A stretch of DNA of 64,000 nucleotides from Massilia sp. BSC265 (GTDB lineage: Bacteria > Pseudomonadota > Gammaproteobacteria > Burkholderiales > Burkholderiaceae_D): NCBI RefSeq assembly GCF_000740675.1, contig NZ_JPXI01000025.1, positions 62,001 to 126,000 of the forward strand, in the 5' to 3' direction. A model generated the notes under the pieces. It worked only from the letters and a program-made list of their open reading frames with translations. It searched no databases and had not been told where the DNA came from. Position numbers and translations under genes: made by a program. Shown one piece after another: positions 20,885-31,891 of this stretch. Positions within the stretch are counted from its first letter, which is position 1. Every line of letters begins with the position of its first letter.

Positions 20885-20916
20885 AAAACACAACGGGGCA
20901 CAAGGCCCCGTCGTTG
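20885..20916 (-). terminator. Terminator hairpin after rpsK
   Basis: An AACGACGGGGC arm pairs with GCCCCGTTGT and is followed by GTTTTA on the minus strand, about 60 bases past the rpsK stop. Confidence 0.75.
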
Positions 20917-20976
20917 GCTTTTCGCGACGCAGGGCGATCCGAGGACCGCCCTGCCCCACGTCAGCGTGCGTACTGA

Positions 20977-21381
20977 TTAGATACGACGACGCTTCGGCGG
21001 ACGGCAGCCGTTGTGCGGAACCGGGGTGACGTCCTGGATCTCGGTGATCTTGATGCCCAGGTTGTTCAGTGCACGCACAGCCGACTCACGGCCCGGGCCT
21101 GGGCCCTTGATGCGCACTTCCAGGTTCTTCACGCCCGATTCCTGAGCGACCTTGCCTGCAGCTTCGGCAGCAACCTGCGCTGCGAACGGTGTCGATTTGC
21201 GCGAACCCTTGAAGCCGGCGCCGCCGGAGGTTGCCCACGACAGGGCATTGCCCTGGCGATCGGTGATCGTGATGATGGTGTTGTTGAAGGACGCGTGGAC
21301 GTGGGCGATGCCCTCGGCGACGTTCTTCTTGACTTTCTTGCGCACGCGGGCTGCTGCTGCGCTGCTCTGTTGCTTGGCCAT
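20977..21381 (-). CDS. rpsK: 30S ribosomal protein S11
   Basis: The 134-residue S11 has the family core ([31 protein letters not shown], in part) and the C-terminus [14 protein letters not shown]. It is a small-subunit platform protein. It follows rpsM after 14 bases. Confidence 0.98.
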   Translation of the reverse strand: MAKQQSSAAAARVRKKVKKNVAEGIAHVHASFNNTIITITDRQGNALSWATSGGAGFKGSRKSTPFAAQVAAEAAGKVAQESGVKNLEVRIKGPGPGRESAVRALNNLGIKITEIQDVTPVPHNGCRPPKRRRI

Positions 21382-21395
21382 GGTCGGTTCCTAGA

Positions 21396-21761
21396 TTATT
21401 TCTTGAGCGATTGAGCTGCCTTGCGCGGGCCCTTGCGGGTACGTGCATTGGTGCGGGTACGCTGACCGCGCACTGGCAGGCCCTTGCGGTGACGCATGCC
21501 GCGGTAGCAGCCCAGGTCCATCAGACGCTTGATGTTCATGGACAGTTCGCGGCGCAGGTCGCCTTCCACGACAAACTTCGCAACTTCGTCACGCAGCTTC
21601 TCGAGTTCGTTATCGTCGAGGTCCTTGACCTTCTTGTTGGTAGCGATGCCGGTCGAATCGCAGATCTTCTGCGAACGTGGGCGGCCAATACCGTAGATAG
21701 CCGTCAGGCCGATCACGGTGTGCTGATGATTTGGGATGTTAACCCCTGCAATACGTGCCAT
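21396..21761 (-). CDS. rpsM: 30S ribosomal protein S13
   Basis: The 121-residue S13 starts [26 protein letters not shown] and ends in the basic tail [16 protein letters not shown]. It sits in the head of the 30S subunit and contacts the P-site tRNA. It is preceded by rpmJ. Confidence 0.98.
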   Translation of the reverse strand: MARIAGVNIPNHQHTVIGLTAIYGIGRPRSQKICDSTGIATNKKVKDLDDNELEKLRDEVAKFVVEGDLRRELSMNIKRLMDLGCYRGMRHRKGLPVRGQRTRTNARTRKGPRKAAQSLKK

Positions 21762-21777
21762 TCGTTATTCCTCGAAA

Positions 21778-21891
21778 TTAACCTTGACGCTGCTTGTGAC
21801 GCGGCTCGACGCAGATCACACGGACCACGCCCTTGCGCTTGATGATCTTGCAGTTGCGGCAGATCCGCTTGACTGAAGCGTTAACTTTCAT
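21778..21891 (-). CDS. rpmJ: 50S ribosomal protein L36 (zinc-binding type)
   Basis: This short 37-residue gene starts [20 protein letters not shown] and ends [10 protein letters not shown]. It keeps the C/C/C/H zinc ligands (C11, C14, C27, H32), so it is the zinc-containing form. It lies between infA and rpsM, the usual betaproteobacterial order. Confidence 0.97.
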   Translation of the reverse strand: MKVNASVKRICRNCKIIKRKGVVRVICVEPRHKQRQG

Positions 21892-21927
21892 TTTGCACTC
21901 TCTTCGGTTCGTTTACTTTAATGATTT

Positions 21928-22146
21928 TTACTTGGTGCGGAACACGATACGGGCCCGGGACAGGTCGTACGGGGTCAACTCCACCGTCACCTTGTCACCC
22001 GGGAGAATGCGGATGTAATTCATGCGCATTTTACCCGAGATATGTCCCAGAACCACGTGCCCGTTTTCCAGCTTCACGCGAAATGTTGCGTTCGGGAGAT
22101 TCTCCAGAATCTCCCCTTGCATTTGGATGACGTCGTCTTTTGCCAT
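21928..22146 (-). CDS. infA: Translation initiation factor IF-1
   Basis: The 72-residue OB-fold protein starts [24 protein letters not shown] and contains the S1-like core ([24 protein letters not shown]). It assists IF-2 and IF-3 at the ribosomal A site. It lies between secY and rpmJ, as in other Burkholderiales; many Burkholderiales carry a second infA elsewhere. Confidence 0.97.
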   Translation of the reverse strand: MAKDDVIQMQGEILENLPNATFRVKLENGHVVLGHISGKMRMNYIRILPGDKVTVELTPYDLSRARIVFRTK

Positions 22147-22166
22147 TCGGTCTATGCCTTCCCCGC

Positions 22167-23501
22167 TTAACGCGACGGAATCCCGCCCTTGAAGTTAGCC
22201 TTCCGCAACAATGAGTCGTACTGTTGCGACATGACGTAGTTCTGCACTTGTGCCATGAAGTCCATCGTCACCACAACAACGATGAGGAGCGACGTGCCAC
22301 CGAAGTAGAAAGGAACTTTCCACTGCGAGGTCATGAACTCCGGCACCAGGCACACCAGGGTGATGTAGACCGCACCGGCCAGGGTCAGGCGCATCAGGAT
22401 CTTGTCGATGTAGCGTGCAGTCTGCTCGCCCGGACGGATGCCCGGAACGAATGCGCCGCTCTTCTTCAAGTTGTCCGCCGTTTCCTTGCTGTTGAATACC
22501 AGCGCCGTGTAGAAGAAGCAGAAGAAAATGATCGCCACCGCATACAGCAACGCGTGGATCGGCTCACCGGTCGTCAGCGAAGCGGCCAGGTCTTTCAGGA
22601 ACCCGATGAACGGGCCGCTGGCGTCCTTGCCTCGCGTGTACCAGTCGACGATCGTTGCCGGGAACAGGATGATCGAGGAGGCGAAGATCGGCGGGATCAC
22701 GCCTGCCATGTTCAGCTTCAAGGGCAGGTGGCTGGTTTGGCCACCATAGATCTTGTTGCCGACCTGACGTTTGGCGTAATTGACCAGGATCTTGCGCTGC
22801 CCGCGTTCGACGAACACGACGGCATACGTCACGACCGCCACCAGGACTACGATGATGATCGCGGCGATGCTGCTGATCGAACCGTTCGAGACCAGGGTGA
22901 ACAGGCCACCCAGGGCCGACGGCAGACCTGCTGCGATACCGGCAAAAATGATGATCGAGATACCGTTGCCAATGCCGCGCTCGGTAATCTGCTCGCCCAG
23001 CCACATGAGGAACATGGTGCCGGTCAGGAGCGTCGTCACCGTGACGAAGCGGAAGCCCATGCCCGGATCGAGCACGAGGCCGGGCTGCGCTTCGAGCGCT
23101 ACCGCGATACCGAACGCCTGGAACAGAGCCAGCGCAACCGTGAAGTAACGGGTGTACTGGGTGATCTTGCGGCGGCCGGCTTCGCCCTCTTTCTTCAGCG
23201 CCTCGAGTTGCGGCGAGACGATCGATGCAAGCTGCATGATGATCGAAGCCGAAATGTAAGGCATGATGCCGAGGGCGAACACGGTAAAGCGGGACAGGGC
23301 GCCACCCGAGAACATGTTGAACATGCCCAGGATGCCGCCTTCGTTCTGCTTGAACAGCGCTGCCAGCTGCACCGGGTCAATCCCGGGGACCGGGATATGA
23401 GCACCGATGCGGTACACGACCAATGCGCCAAGCAAAAACCACAGCCGACCCCAGGGGAAGCCGGAAGCGGCGCTTTTACCAAGTTGTGAATTAGTCGCCA
23501 A
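22167..23501 (-). CDS. secY: Preprotein translocase subunit SecY
   Basis: The 444-residue channel protein has ten hydrophobic segments and SecY signatures ([45 protein letters not shown]). It forms the SecYEG translocon in the inner membrane. The position in the spc-type block after rplO is standard. Confidence 0.98.
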   Translation of the reverse strand: MATNSQLGKSAASGFPWGRLWFLLGALVVYRIGAHIPVPGIDPVQLAALFKQNEGGILGMFNMFSGGALSRFTVFALGIMPYISASIIMQLASIVSPQLEALKKEGEAGRRKITQYTRYFTVALALFQAFGIAVALEAQPGLVLDPGMGFRFVTVTTLLTGTMFLMWLGEQITERGIGNGISIIIFAGIAAGLPSALGGLFTLVSNGSISSIAAIIIVVLVAVVTYAVVFVERGQRKILVNYAKRQVGNKIYGGQTSHLPLKLNMAGVIPPIFASSIILFPATIVDWYTRGKDASGPFIGFLKDLAASLTTGEPIHALLYAVAIIFFCFFYTALVFNSKETADNLKKSGAFVPGIRPGEQTARYIDKILMRLTLAGAVYITLVCLVPEFMTSQWKVPFYFGGTSLLIVVVVTMDFMAQVQNYVMSQQYDSLLRKANFKGGIPSR

Positions 23502-23529
23502 TTTTTGCTCCGATCAGGCAGGGCCGCGA

Positions 23530-23961
23530 TTAAGCGACCGAACCGCCAGCTGCTTCGATCGCCGCTTTCGCGCCGGCAGTTGCCTTCAGGCCCTTGAGGG
23601 TCACCGCTTTGGTGATCTCGCCCGACAGGATGACGCGCACGTCGCGTGCCACCACCGGCAGGATGCCTGCTTGCTTGAGCACCAGGATGTCGATTTCGCC
23701 GACAGCCAGGTTGTTCAGGTCCGACAGGCGAACTTCCGCCTTGAAGGTTGCGTTCAGCGACTTGAAGCCACGCTTCGGCAGGCGACGCTGCAGAGGCATC
23801 TGACCGCCTTCGAAGCCGACTTTGTGGAAGCCGCCCGAACGCGATTTCTGACCCTTGTGACCGCGGCCGGCAGTCTTGCCCAGGCCCGAGCCGATACCGC
23901 GGCCAACGCGACGCTTCGCGTGCTTGGCGCCGTCAGCTGGTTGAATGGTATTGAGTTCCAT
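23530..23961 (-). CDS. rplO: 50S ribosomal protein L15
   Basis: The 143-residue L15 starts [37 protein letters not shown] (N-terminal glycine/arginine-rich extension, quoted in part). It ends [12 protein letters not shown]. It is a large-subunit assembly protein, placed between rpmD and secY. Confidence 0.97.
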   Translation of the reverse strand: MELNTIQPADGAKHAKRRVGRGIGSGLGKTAGRGHKGQKSRSGGFHKVGFEGGQMPLQRRLPKRGFKSLNATFKAEVRLSDLNNLAVGEIDILVLKQAGILPVVARDVRVILSGEITKAVTLKGLKATAGAKAAIEAAGGSVA

Positions 23962-23987
23962 TGATTTCTCCGTACGTAAGCCGCGGC

Positions 23988-24167
23988 TTACGAAACAACT
24001 TTAACGAGGTACGCGACTTTGTTGATCATGCCACGCACGGACGGGGTGTCCTGCAGCTCGGAAACCGAGTTGACACGACGCAGACCCAGACCGCGGACGG
24101 TAGCACGGTGATCCTGACGGGTACCGATCAGGCCCTTGACGAGCTTGACTTTGACAGTGTTTGCCAT
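23988..24167 (-). CDS. rpmD: 50S ribosomal protein L30
   Basis: The short 59-residue gene starts [20 protein letters not shown] and ends [11 protein letters not shown]. This is the small bacterial L30, with the conserved [10 protein letters not shown] segment. It lies between rpsE and rplO in the usual order. Confidence 0.96.
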   Translation of the reverse strand: MANTVKVKLVKGLIGTRQDHRATVRGLGLRRVNSVSELQDTPSVRGMINKVAYLVKVVS

Positions 24168-24178
24168 GTTTGTTCCCC

Positions 24179-24697
24179 TTAACCCAGGATGTCTTCAACC
24201 GACTTGCCGCGCTTGGCAGCGATGTCAGCCGGAGTGCTCATTTTCGACAGGCCGTCGAGGGTCGCGCGAACCAGGTTGTACGGGTTCGACGAACCGGTCG
24301 ACTTGGCGACCACGTCGGTCACGCCCATCACCTCGAAGATAGCGCGCATTGCGCCACCAGCGATCACGCCGGTACCCGGCTTGGCCGGCGACATCATGAC
24401 GCGCGAGGCGCCGTGACGACCGGTCACGGTGTGGTGCAGCGTACCGTTCTTGAGGGGCACCTTGATCAGGTTGCGGCGGGCTTCTTCCATCGCTTTTTGC
24501 ACGCCGACAGGAACTTCCTTCGACTTGCCTTTACCCATGCCGATGCGGCCATCGCCGTCACCGACAACGGTCAGCGCTGCAAAACCCATGATACGACCAC
24601 CCTTCACCACTTTGGTGACGCGGTTGATCGCGATCATCTTTTCGCGCATGCCATCATCCGGCTTGTCGCTTTGCATTTTTGCTTGCATTTTTGCCAT
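24179..24697 (-). CDS. rpsE: 30S ribosomal protein S5
   Basis: The 172-residue S5 has the double-stranded-RNA-binding S5 signature ([20 protein letters not shown]) and the C-terminal domain ending [11 protein letters not shown]. It is involved in decoding fidelity and helicase activity of the 30S. The charged start [16 protein letters not shown] is slightly extended compared with E. coli. Confidence 0.97.
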   Translation of the reverse strand: MAKMQAKMQSDKPDDGMREKMIAINRVTKVVKGGRIMGFAALTVVGDGDGRIGMGKGKSKEVPVGVQKAMEEARRNLIKVPLKNGTLHHTVTGRHGASRVMMSPAKPGTGVIAGGAMRAIFEVMGVTDVVAKSTGSSNPYNLVRATLDGLSKMSTPADIAAKRGKSVEDILG

Positions 24698-24709
24698 GAC
24701 GATTCTTCC

Positions 24710-25072
24710 TTAGAACTTCAGACCGGCTTCACGCGCGGCTTCTGCCAGCGCCTTCACACGGCCGTGGTAACGGAAACCCGAACGGTCGAATGCGACTTCG
24801 GTGATTCCTGCTTTCAGTGCTTTCTCAGCGACGCGCTTGCCGACCAGGGCAGCCGCGGCAGCGTTGCCGCCGGCGCCAGTCTTGCCAGCCAGTTCAGCAC
24901 GCACTTCAGCTTCCAGCGTCGAGGCCGACACCAGCACCTTAGCGTCCGGGCTGATCAGGTTCGCATAGATGTGCAGGTTGGTGCGGTGAACCGACAGACG
25001 GTTCACGCCCAGCTGGGCGATCTTGATGCGGGTTTGACGTCCGCGACGCAGACGCGATTGTTTCTTGTCCAT
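24710..25072 (-). CDS. rplR: 50S ribosomal protein L18
   Basis: The 120-residue L18 starts [22 protein letters not shown] and ends [15 protein letters not shown]. It binds 5S rRNA together with L5 and L25. It lies between rplF and rpsE. Confidence 0.97.
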   Translation of the reverse strand: MDKKQSRLRRGRQTRIKIAQLGVNRLSVHRTNLHIYANLISPDAKVLVSASTLEAEVRAELAGKTGAGGNAAAAALVGKRVAEKALKAGITEVAFDRSGFRYHGRVKALAEAAREAGLKF

Positions 25073-25083
25073 GTCAGCTCCGA

Positions 25084-25617
25084 TTATTTCTTCTTGGTTT
25101 CTTTAAGCTTCACCACTTCGTCCGAATAACGGACACCCTTGCCCTTGTAAGGCTCAGGCGAGCGGTAAGCGCGCACTTCAGCGGCCGTCTGACCGACCTT
25201 CTGACGGTCGATACCCTTGATCACGATTTCGGTCGGGGTCGGGGTGGTCGCGGTGACGCCTTCCGGCATCGCGTGCAGCACCGGGTGCGAGAAGCCCAGC
25301 GACAGGTTCAGGGCGTTGCCCTGCACAGCTGCCTTGTAGCCCACGCCCACCAGGTTCAGCTTCTTCTCGAAGCCCTTGGTGACGCCGGTAACCATGTTGT
25401 TGACCAGGGCGCGCAGGGTGCCCGACATGGCGTTCGATTCACGCGAATCGTCCACCACGTCGAAAGTCAGCGTGCCGTTGTTGTTTTCCACTTTGACCAG
25501 GCCGTTCAGCGACTGGGTCAGGGTGCCGAGCGGGCCCTTGACGGTGATCGACGACGCGGTGATCGCGACATCGGTACCTGCCGGGACGGCGATTGGCATC
25601 TTAGCTACTCGAGACAT
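25084..25617 (-). CDS. rplF: 50S ribosomal protein L6
   Basis: The 177-residue L6 starts [19 protein letters not shown] and has the signature [14 protein letters not shown] near the C-terminus. It contacts the GTPase-associated region of the 50S. It lies between rpsH and rplR. Confidence 0.97.
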   Translation of the reverse strand: MSRVAKMPIAVPAGTDVAITASSITVKGPLGTLTQSLNGLVKVENNNGTLTFDVVDDSRESNAMSGTLRALVNNMVTGVTKGFEKKLNLVGVGYKAAVQGNALNLSLGFSHPVLHAMPEGVTATTPTPTEIVIKGIDRQKVGQTAAEVRAYRSPEPYKGKGVRYSDEVVKLKETKKK

Positions 25618-25626
25618 GTCTACTCC

Positions 25627-26022
25627 TTAAGCCACGTAGCACAGCACTTCGCCACCGACGCCGGTAGCACGTGCTTTGCGGTCGGTCATCACGCCTTGCG
25701 GGGTCGAGACGATTGCCACGCCCAGGCCGTTCATGACCGACGGGATTTCGTTCTTGCCCTTGTAGACGCGCAGGCCAGGACGGGACACGCGCTCGATGCG
25801 CTCGATGACCGGACGGCCGGTGTAATACTTCAGACCGATTTTCAGTTCAGCCTTGCCACCTTCGGTGGTCACGGCGAAATCTTCGATGTAACCCTCGTCC
25901 TTCAGGACGTTGGCGATCGCAACCTTGACTTTCGACGACGGCATGTTGACGGTGGTCTTCGAAACAGTTTGTGCGTTGCGGATGCGGGTCAGCATATCGG
26001 CGATAGGATCGCTCATACTCAT
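25627..26022 (-). CDS. rpsH: 30S ribosomal protein S8
   Basis: The 131-residue S8 starts [18 protein letters not shown] and carries the S8 signature [20 protein letters not shown]. It binds the 16S central domain and is the known translational repressor of the spc operon in E. coli; whether that control exists here is not shown. Confidence 0.97.
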   Translation of the reverse strand: MSMSDPIADMLTRIRNAQTVSKTTVNMPSSKVKVAIANVLKDEGYIEDFAVTTEGGKAELKIGLKYYTGRPVIERIERVSRPGLRVYKGKNEIPSVMNGLGVAIVSTPQGVMTDRKARATGVGGEVLCYVA

Positions 26023-26036
26023 TGCTTATTCTCCTA

Positions 26037-26342
26037 TTACCAGCTGGCTTTGGTCATACCCGGGATTTCGCCTTTCATGGCGAATTCGCGGAGCTTGGTG
26101 CGGGCCAGACCGAATTTACGGAAGGTGCCACGTGGACGACCGGTCATGGCGCAGCGGTTACGCTGGCGGGTCGGAGCCGAGTTGCGCGGCAGGGCCTGCA
26201 GCTTCAGGCGTGCTTCGTAACGTTCTTCTTCCGACTTCGACTGGTCGTCGATGATTGCTTTCAGAGCTGCACGCTTTGCGGCGAATTTCTCCACCAGGTC
26301 TGCACGCTTCTGTTCGCGGTTAATCAGTGCAAGTTTTGCCAT
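26037..26342 (-). CDS. rpsN: 30S ribosomal protein S14 (long, zinc-free type)
   Basis: The 101-residue S14 starts [19 protein letters not shown] and ends [18 protein letters not shown]. It has only one cysteine ([12 protein letters not shown]), so it is the C-minus form that needs no zinc. This contrasts with the zinc-type L36 in the same cluster. Confidence 0.97.
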   Translation of the reverse strand: MAKLALINREQKRADLVEKFAAKRAALKAIIDDQSKSEEERYEARLKLQALPRNSAPTRQRNRCAMTGRPRGTFRKFGLARTKLREFAMKGEIPGMTKASW

Positions 26343-26346
26343 GCTC

Positions 26347-26886
26347 TTAGTTCCTGAACGGGAATTTGAATGCGGCGAGCAGCGCTTTGGCTTCTTCGTC
26401 GGTCTTAGCGGTCGTGGTGATCGAGATGTTCATGCCACGCAGCGCATCGATCTTGTCGTAATCGATTTCCGGGAAGATGATCTGCTCTTTGACGCCGATG
26501 TTGTAGTTGCCACGGCCGTCGAACGACTTACCGTTCACGCCACGGAAGTCACGCACGCGCGGCAGGGCCACGGTGATGAAACGGTCCAGGAACTCGTACA
26601 TGCGGTTGCCGCGCAGGGTAACCATTGCACCGATCGGGTAGCCTTCGCGGATCTTGAAACCTGCAATTGCCTTACGGGCTTTGGTGACGACCGGCTTCTG
26701 GCCGGCGATCTTGGTCAGGTCACCAGTTGCGTGCTCGATGATCTTCTTGTCGGCGACTGCTTCCGACAGACCCATGTTCAGGGTGATCTTGGTCAGGCGC
26801 GGGACTTCCATGATCGACTTGTAACCGAATTTCTCGGTCAGCTCGGCGACGACTTTGTCTTTGTAAATTTGTTGGAGACGGGCCAT
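26347..26886 (-). CDS. rplE: 50S ribosomal protein L5
   Basis: The 179-residue L5 starts [21 protein letters not shown] and has the signature [20 protein letters not shown]. It binds 5S rRNA and contacts P-site tRNA. Only four bases separate its stop from the rpsN start. Confidence 0.98.
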   Translation of the reverse strand: MARLQQIYKDKVVAELTEKFGYKSIMEVPRLTKITLNMGLSEAVADKKIIEHATGDLTKIAGQKPVVTKARKAIAGFKIREGYPIGAMVTLRGNRMYEFLDRFITVALPRVRDFRGVNGKSFDGRGNYNIGVKEQIIFPEIDYDKIDALRGMNISITTTAKTDEEAKALLAAFKFPFRN

Positions 26887-26891
26887 TTATC

Positions 26892-27206
26892 TTACCCCTT
26901 CACTACTTCGCCGTTCGACTTGAAGACGCGGACTTTTTTGCCGTCCACATCCTTGAAGCCAACGCGATCTGCCTTGCCGGTCGCAGCATTGAACAGCGCG
27001 ACGTTCGACACGTGAATCGGCATAGTCTTGTCGACGATACCACCAGTAACACCGGTCATCGGGTTCGGCTTGGTCGCTTTCTTAGCGACGTTGACGCCTT
27101 CAACGATGACGTGTTCAGCGTCTACACGCTTCTGAACGACGCCACGCTTGCCCTTGTCCTTACCGGCCAAAACGATGACTTCGTCGTTTTTACGAATCTT
27201 ATCCAT
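26892..27206 (-). CDS. rplX: 50S ribosomal protein L24
   Basis: The 104-residue L24 starts [22 protein letters not shown], the KOW motif, and continues with [15 protein letters not shown]. It is one of two initiators of 50S assembly. It lies between rplN and rplE. Confidence 0.97.
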   Translation of the reverse strand: MDKIRKNDEVIVLAGKDKGKRGVVQKRVDAEHVIVEGVNVAKKATKPNPMTGVTGGIVDKTMPIHVSNVALFNAATGKADRVGFKDVDGKKVRVFKSNGEVVKG

Positions 27207-27215
27207 GTCGACTCC

Positions 27216-27584
27216 TTACAGAACTTCAGGTGCCAGCGACACGATCTTCATGAACTTCTCGGTACGCAGTTCGCGCGTGACCGGTCCGAAGATACGGGTG
27301 CCGATCGGCTCCAGCTTGGCGTTCAGAAGGACAGCGGCATTGCCGTCGAACTTGACCAGGGAACCGTCCTGGCGGCGCACACCTTTAGCGGTACGCACAA
27401 CCACGGCGTTGTAAATTTCGCCCTTCTTGACGCGACCACGCGGCGCAGCCACCTTGACGGTGACCTTGATGATGTCGCCAATGCTCGCATAACGGCGCTT
27501 CGAGCCGCCCAACACCTTGATGCACAGAACTTCCTTGGCACCGGTGTTGTCGGCTACTTCGAGCCGGCTTTCGGTTTGAATCAT
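27216..27584 (-). CDS. rplN: 50S ribosomal protein L14
   Basis: The 122-residue L14 starts [27 protein letters not shown] (quoted in part) and contains the signature [17 protein letters not shown]. It is the first gene after a 227-base gap with hairpins, matching the start of the spc operon in E. coli. Confidence 0.98.
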   Translation of the reverse strand: MIQTESRLEVADNTGAKEVLCIKVLGGSKRRYASIGDIIKVTVKVAAPRGRVKKGEIYNAVVVRTAKGVRRQDGSLVKFDGNAAVLLNAKLEPIGTRIFGPVTRELRTEKFMKIVSLAPEVL

Positions 27585-27611
27585 AGTATTTTCTTTCCCA
27601 ACTTAAGCCGT

Positions 27612-27637
27612 AGAAAACCCCACGGAAACCGTGGGCC
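27612..27637 (-). terminator. Terminator-like hairpin in the rpsQ-rplN gap
   Basis: CCCACGG/CCGTGGG with a TTT loop is followed by GTTTTCT on the minus strand, 28 bases before the rplN start codon. It is positioned as an attenuator in the leader of the spc-type unit. Confidence 0.6.
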
Positions 27638-27759
27638 TGCGGTCAGTCTTGGTCCCGCCGCACCGCCCCTGCTGGAGCAATACGTTTGGGTGATGGACTT
27701 TCCATTCGTTACAGGCCGCAGTTACCGAGGAATACAAACTGCGGCAACACATGAACGAA

Positions 27760-27788
27760 GCCCGCTAGTATCACAGATACCAGCGGGC
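27760..27788 (-). other. Stem-loop downstream of rpsQ
   Basis: GCCCGCTgGTATC pairs with GATACtAGCGGGC around a three-base loop, with one mismatch. No U run follows on the minus strand, so it looks like an RNA 3'-end stabilising or processing structure at the S10/spc boundary rather than a canonical terminator. Confidence 0.5.
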
Positions 27789-27811
27789 CACGCAAGACAA
27801 ATTTTTAGGCT

Positions 27812-28084
27812 TTAGATGACCTGTGCTTGCTGCACAACACGGGTCACGGTCCAGGCCTTCGTCTTCGAGATCGGGCGACCTTCCGTGATCTCGACCGTGT
27901 CACCGGCCTTGACTTGGTTGGTCTCGTCGTGCGCATGATACTTGTTCGAGCGCACGATGATCTTGCCGTACAGCGGGTGCTTCACGTGACGCTCGATCAG
28001 GACGGTAACCGTCTTGTCCATCTTGTCGGACACGACCTTGCCGACCAGCGTACGCTTCAGCGCCGTTTTAGTGGTGTCGTTCAT
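27812..28084 (-). CDS. rpsQ: 30S ribosomal protein S17
   Basis: The 90-residue S17 starts [25 protein letters not shown] and has the OB-fold signature ([19 protein letters not shown], in part). It overlaps rpmC by four bases. It is the last gene of the S10-type block. Confidence 0.97.
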   Translation of the reverse strand: MNDTTKTALKRTLVGKVVSDKMDKTVTVLIERHVKHPLYGKIIVRSNKYHAHDETNQVKAGDTVEITEGRPISKTKAWTVTRVVQQAQVI

Positions 28085-28278
28085 TTGGCTTCCTTCGAGT
28101 TCATCACAGTCTTCACACGCGCGATGTCGCGACGTACTTTCTTGAGCTGCGCGGTGTTGCCCAGCTGCTGGGTAGCGATTTGCATGCGCAGGCCGAACTG
28201 GGCCTTCAGCAGCTCATTCAGCTCCTTCTGCAGCGCTTCCTGGTCCTTGCCGCGGAGTTCCGATGCTTTCATATTCAA
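28081..28278 (-). CDS. rpmC: 50S ribosomal protein L29
   Basis: The 65-residue helical L29 starts [20 protein letters not shown] and has the signature [20 protein letters not shown]. It sits near the polypeptide exit tunnel. It overlaps rpsQ by four bases. Confidence 0.97.
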   Translation of the reverse strand: MNMKASELRGKDQEALQKELNELLKAQFGLRMQIATQQLGNTAQLKKVRRDIARVKTVMNSKEAK

Positions 28279-28284
28279 CTCCTG

Positions 28285-28704
28285 TTATTGGCCGACTTGA
28301 CGGACCACGAACGTGGTCGCCAGCGGCAGTTTGGCAGCGGCCAGGCGGAACGCTTCGCGCGCCAGTTCTTCAGCGACGCCGTCCATCTCGTACAGGACTT
28401 TGCCTGGCTGGATTTCAGCGACGTAGTACTCCGGGTTACCCTTACCGTTACCCATACGGACTTCAGCCGGCTTGTTCGAGATCGGCTTGTCCGGGAAGAT
28501 ACGGATCCAGATACGGCCGCCACGCTTGATGTGACGGGTCATCGCACGACGTGCAGCTTCGATCTGGCGTGCGGTGATACGGCCGCGGGCAACTGCCTTC
28601 AGGCCGAATTCGCCGAACGACACCGAGGTGCCGCGGGTGTGCGAGATGCCGGTGTTACGGCCCTTCTGCTCTTTACGATACTTTCTGCGGGATGGCTGCA
28701 GCAT
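28285..28704 (-). CDS. rplP: 50S ribosomal protein L16
   Basis: The 139-residue L16 starts [21 protein letters not shown] and has [20 protein letters not shown]. It helps organise the A site of the 50S. It begins two bases after the rpsC stop. Confidence 0.98.
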   Translation of the reverse strand: MLQPSRRKYRKEQKGRNTGISHTRGTSVSFGEFGLKAVARGRITARQIEAARRAMTRHIKRGGRIWIRIFPDKPISNKPAEVRMGNGKGNPEYYVAEIQPGKVLYEMDGVAEELAREAFRLAAAKLPLATTFVVRQVGQ

Positions 28705-28706
28705 CT

Positions 28707-29501
28707 TTATTCTCCTGCTTTCTCAGCCGGCTTGGCAGCGGCGCGACGACCTGCTGGAGCGGCTCCTGGTTTGGCGCCCGGACGGCCACGGCCGGCTGGC
28801 TTGCCATCATCACGGCGCGGGCCGCGCGGCTTCTTCTCGTCGGCCGGCACGTCGATCACAGGTGCTTCGCCCGTTGCCGAACGATCGCCCTTGTAGACCC
28901 AGACCTTGACACCGATGATGCCGTAGGTGGTCGATGCTTCGCTGGTGCCGTAGTCGATATCGGCGCGCAGGGTGTGCAGAGGCACACGGCCTTCGCGGTA
29001 CCATTCGGTACGTGCGATCTCGATGCCGTTCAGGCGGCCCGACGACATGATCTTGATGCCGACAGCGCCCAGGCGCATGGCGTTCTGCATCGCGCGCTTC
29101 ATGGCGCGACGGAACATGATGCGCTTTTCGAGCTGCTGGGCGATCGAATCGGCGATCAGCTGCGAATCGATTTCCGGCTTGCGGATCTCTTCGATATTGA
29201 CGTGCACAGGCACGCCCATGATCTTCGTCAGCGACGACTTCAGCACTTCGATGTCTTCGCCCTTCTTGCCGATCACGACGCCAGGACGCGACGAGTAGAT
29301 CGTGAAGCGTGCGTTCTTGGCAGGACGCTCGATGACGATACGGCCGACCGAAGCGTTCTTCAGCTTCTTCTTCAGGAAAGCGCGAGCTTCCAGGTCTTCC
29401 TTCAGCATTTCGGCGAAGTTGCCGTTGCCAGCATACCAGCGCGACGCCCAGTTACGGGTGACCGCCAGGCGGAAGCCGGTTGGGTGGATTTTCTGACCCA
29501 T
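28707..29501 (-). CDS. rpsC: 30S ribosomal protein S3
   Basis: The 264-residue S3 has the KH domain ([19 protein letters not shown]) and the S3 C-terminal domain up to about residue 215. A basic, Pro/Ala/Gly-rich tail of about 45 residues ([20 protein letters not shown] and onward) makes it longer than the 233-residue E. coli protein. It lines the mRNA entry tunnel. Confidence 0.97.
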   Translation of the reverse strand: MGQKIHPTGFRLAVTRNWASRWYAGNGNFAEMLKEDLEARAFLKKKLKNASVGRIVIERPAKNARFTIYSSRPGVVIGKKGEDIEVLKSSLTKIMGVPVHVNIEEIRKPEIDSQLIADSIAQQLEKRIMFRRAMKRAMQNAMRLGAVGIKIMSSGRLNGIEIARTEWYREGRVPLHTLRADIDYGTSEASTTYGIIGVKVWVYKGDRSATGEAPVIDVPADEKKPRGPRRDDGKPAGRGRPGAKPGAAPAGRRAAAKPAEKAGE

Positions 29502-29512
29502 CGTGTGACCCC

Positions 29513-29842
29513 TTAGTTACCGACAGTCACGTAGATGTGACAGGATTGTTTCGAAATGCGATCGCCGCGGCCCTTCGCACGTGCGGTGAAGCGCTTCAGG
29601 ATCGGGCCCTTTTCAACGTAGATCTGCACGACCTTCAGTTCGTCGATGTCCGCGCCATCGTTGTGTTCCGCGTTGGCGATTGCCGACTCCAGAACCTTCT
29701 TGATGATGGTCGCGCCCTTCTTCGGGCTGAACTGCAGAATGTTGAGTGCTGCGTCAACTTTCTTGCCGCGGATCAGGTCCGCAACGAGGCGGCCCTTCTG
29801 TTCCGACAGGCGAACGCCTTTGAGGATTGCTTTAGTTTCCAT
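29513..29842 (-). CDS. rplV: 50S ribosomal protein L22
   Basis: The 109-residue L22 starts [26 protein letters not shown] and ends CHIYVTVGN. Its loop lines the exit tunnel near the macrolide site. Its start overlaps the rpsS stop by one base. Confidence 0.98.
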   Translation of the reverse strand: METKAILKGVRLSEQKGRLVADLIRGKKVDAALNILQFSPKKGATIIKKVLESAIANAEHNDGADIDELKVVQIYVEKGPILKRFTARAKGRGDRISKQSCHIYVTVGN

Positions 29843-30117
29843 TATCGTTTCGCCTTCTTGTCAGCAGCGTGGCCCTTGAACGTACGGGTCAGCGCGAATT
29901 CGCCGAGCTTGTGGCCGACCATGTTCTCCGAGACGTACACCGGCACGTGGACCTTGCCGTTGTGCACGGCAATGGTCAGACCGATGAAGTCAGGAGTGAT
30001 CGTCGAGCGGCGCGACCAGGTTTTGACTGGCTTCTTGTCTTTGGTCGCTTGCGCGGCTTCGACTTTTTTCACCAGGTGGGCGTCAATGAACGGCCCTTTT
30101 TTCAATGAACGAGTCAT
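29842..30117 (-). CDS. rpsS: 30S ribosomal protein S19
   Basis: The 91-residue S19 starts [20 protein letters not shown] and has the signature [28 protein letters not shown] (in part). It is a 30S head protein that contacts S13. It lies between rplB and rplV. Confidence 0.98.
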   Translation of the reverse strand: MTRSLKKGPFIDAHLVKKVEAAQATKDKKPVKTWSRRSTITPDFIGLTIAVHNGKVHVPVYVSENMVGHKLGEFALTRTFKGHAADKKAKR

Positions 30118-30127
30118 GTGTTATCCC

Positions 30128-30955
30128 TTATTTCTTGCCGCGGCGCGAGACGATCATCGACGAAGTGCGCTTGTTCGAACGCGTCTTCTTGCCCTTGGTC
30201 TGCTGGCCCCATGGCGACACCGGATGGCGACCTGCTGCCGTGCGGCCTTCACCACCACCGTGCGGGTGGTCGATCGGGTTCATGACGACACCGCGGACGG
30301 TCGGGCGGACACCGCGCCAACGCATCGCACCGGCTTTACCGATCTTGCGCAGGCTGTGCTCGGCATTGCCGACTTCACCCACGGTTGCACGGCACTCGAT
30401 GTGCACGCGACGGACTTCACCCGAGCGCAGGCGAACCTGGGCGTAGGTGCCTTCACGGGCCATCAGCACGACAGCGGCGCCGGCGGTGCGGGCCATCTGT
30501 GCGCCTTTGCCAGGCAGCATTTCGACGCAGTGCATCACGGTACCGACCGGGATGTTGCGGATCGGCAGGCAGTTACCGGCCTTGATCGGCGCTTCCGAAC
30601 CGTTCATCAGGGTGTCGCCGACAGCGACGCCCTTCGGAGCGATGATGTACGCACGCTGGCCGTCCGCGTAGCACAGCAGAGCGATGTGCGCGGTACGGTT
30701 CGGGTCGTATTCGATACGCTCGACCTTGGCAGGGATGCCGTCCTTCTGGCGCTTGAAGTCGACCAGACGGTAGTGCTGCTTGTGGCCACCGCCGATGTGG
30801 CGGGTGGTGATGTGACCGTTGTTGTTACGGCCAGCAGTCTTCGATTTCTTCTCAACCAGGGCTGCGAACGGACGGCCTTTGTACAGGTCGCTGTTCACAA
30901 CCTTCACCATGCCGCGGCGGCCTGGGGAGGTTGGCTTCATCTTAACGAGTGCCAT
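30128..30955 (-). CDS. rplB: 50S ribosomal protein L2
   Basis: The 275-residue L2 starts [20 protein letters not shown] and has the signature [26 protein letters not shown] (in part). It is central to peptidyl transferase and subunit association. Its start overlaps the rplW stop by one base. Confidence 0.98.
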   Translation of the reverse strand: MALVKMKPTSPGRRGMVKVVNSDLYKGRPFAALVEKKSKTAGRNNNGHITTRHIGGGHKQHYRLVDFKRQKDGIPAKVERIEYDPNRTAHIALLCYADGQRAYIIAPKGVAVGDTLMNGSEAPIKAGNCLPIRNIPVGTVMHCVEMLPGKGAQMARTAGAAVVLMAREGTYAQVRLRSGEVRRVHIECRATVGEVGNAEHSLRKIGKAGAMRWRGVRPTVRGVVMNPIDHPHGGGEGRTAAGRHPVSPWGQQTKGKKTRSNKRTSSMIVSRRGKK

Positions 30956-31272
30956 TATTTAGCCTCCTCGACAAAATTGATTTCCTGGCCCGGCTTCAGG
31001 GCCACGAAAGCGCGCTTGGTGTGGTTGCGGCGACCGGTGAAACGGCCCGAACGCTTGACCTTGCCTTCGCGGTTGACGGTTTGCACCGATTCCACTTCGA
31101 CCTTGAACAGCAGTTCGACGGCAGCCTTGATTTCCGGCTTGGTTGCATCCGGCAGAACCTTGAACACGATCTGTTCGTTCTTTTCAGCGACGAAGGTCGC
31201 CTTTTCGGAAATAACCGGAGCCAGCAGCACCTTCATCAGGCGCTCTTCGCTGAATTTGATAGCGGTGCTCAT
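30955..31272 (-). CDS. rplW: 50S ribosomal protein L23
   Basis: The 105-residue L23 starts [26 protein letters not shown] and ends [13 protein letters not shown]. It sits at the exit tunnel and docks trigger factor and SRP. It overlaps rplD by four bases. Confidence 0.98.
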   Translation of the reverse strand: MSTAIKFSEERLMKVLLAPVISEKATFVAEKNEQIVFKVLPDATKPEIKAAVELLFKVEVESVQTVNREGKVKRSGRFTGRRNHTKRAFVALKPGQEINFVEEAK

Positions 31273-31889
31273 GCGTACATCTCCTCGATCTTGGCCAGAG
31301 CAGCTTTGGTGACCAGGACTTTCTTGTAGAACACCAGCGACATCGGGTCAGCTGCCTTCGGCTCGACGACGAGCACGTTCGGCAGGTTGCGCGATGCCAG
31401 TTCCAGGTTTTCATCGATGGTGTCGGTGATCACCAGGACCGATTCCAGGCCCATGCCCTGCAGCTTTTGCGACAGCAGCTTGGTCTTCGGAGCTTCGATC
31501 GACAGGTTTTCGACAACGTTCAGACGGCCTTCGCGGGCCAGCTGCGAGAAGATCGAGCAGATACCTGCGCGGAACATCTTCTTGTTGACCTTGTGCGAGA
31601 AGTTCTCGTCCGGGGTGTTCGGGAAGATGCGACCACCGCCACGCCACAGAGGCGACGACGACATACCAGCACGAGCGCGGCCGGTGCCCTTCTGGCGCCA
31701 TGGCTTCTTCGTGGTGTGGCTGACTTCTTCACGGTCTTTCTGCTTGCGGTTGCCGCTGCGCGCGTTGGCGGCGTAGGCGACCACGACCTGGTGGATCAGG
31801 GCTTCGTTGTATTCGCGGCCGAACACGGTGTCGGCAGCTGCAACGCCGGCGCCAGCTTGACCTTGCTCATTCAGGAGCTGGAGTTCCAT
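31269..31889 (-). CDS. rplD: 50S ribosomal protein L4
   Basis: The 206-residue L4 starts [21 protein letters not shown] and has [22 protein letters not shown] in part, the basic loop that reaches the exit tunnel. In E. coli L4 also represses the S10 operon; the leader needed for that control is not visible here. It overlaps rplW by four bases. Confidence 0.98.
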   Translation of the reverse strand: MELQLLNEQGQAGAGVAAADTVFGREYNEALIHQVVVAYAANARSGNRKQKDREEVSHTTKKPWRQKGTGRARAGMSSSPLWRGGGRIFPNTPDENFSHKVNKKMFRAGICSIFSQLAREGRLNVVENLSIEAPKTKLLSQKLQGMGLESVLVITDTIDENLELASRNLPNVLVVEPKAADPMSLVFYKKVLVTKAALAKIEEMYA

Positions 31890-31891
31890 AT

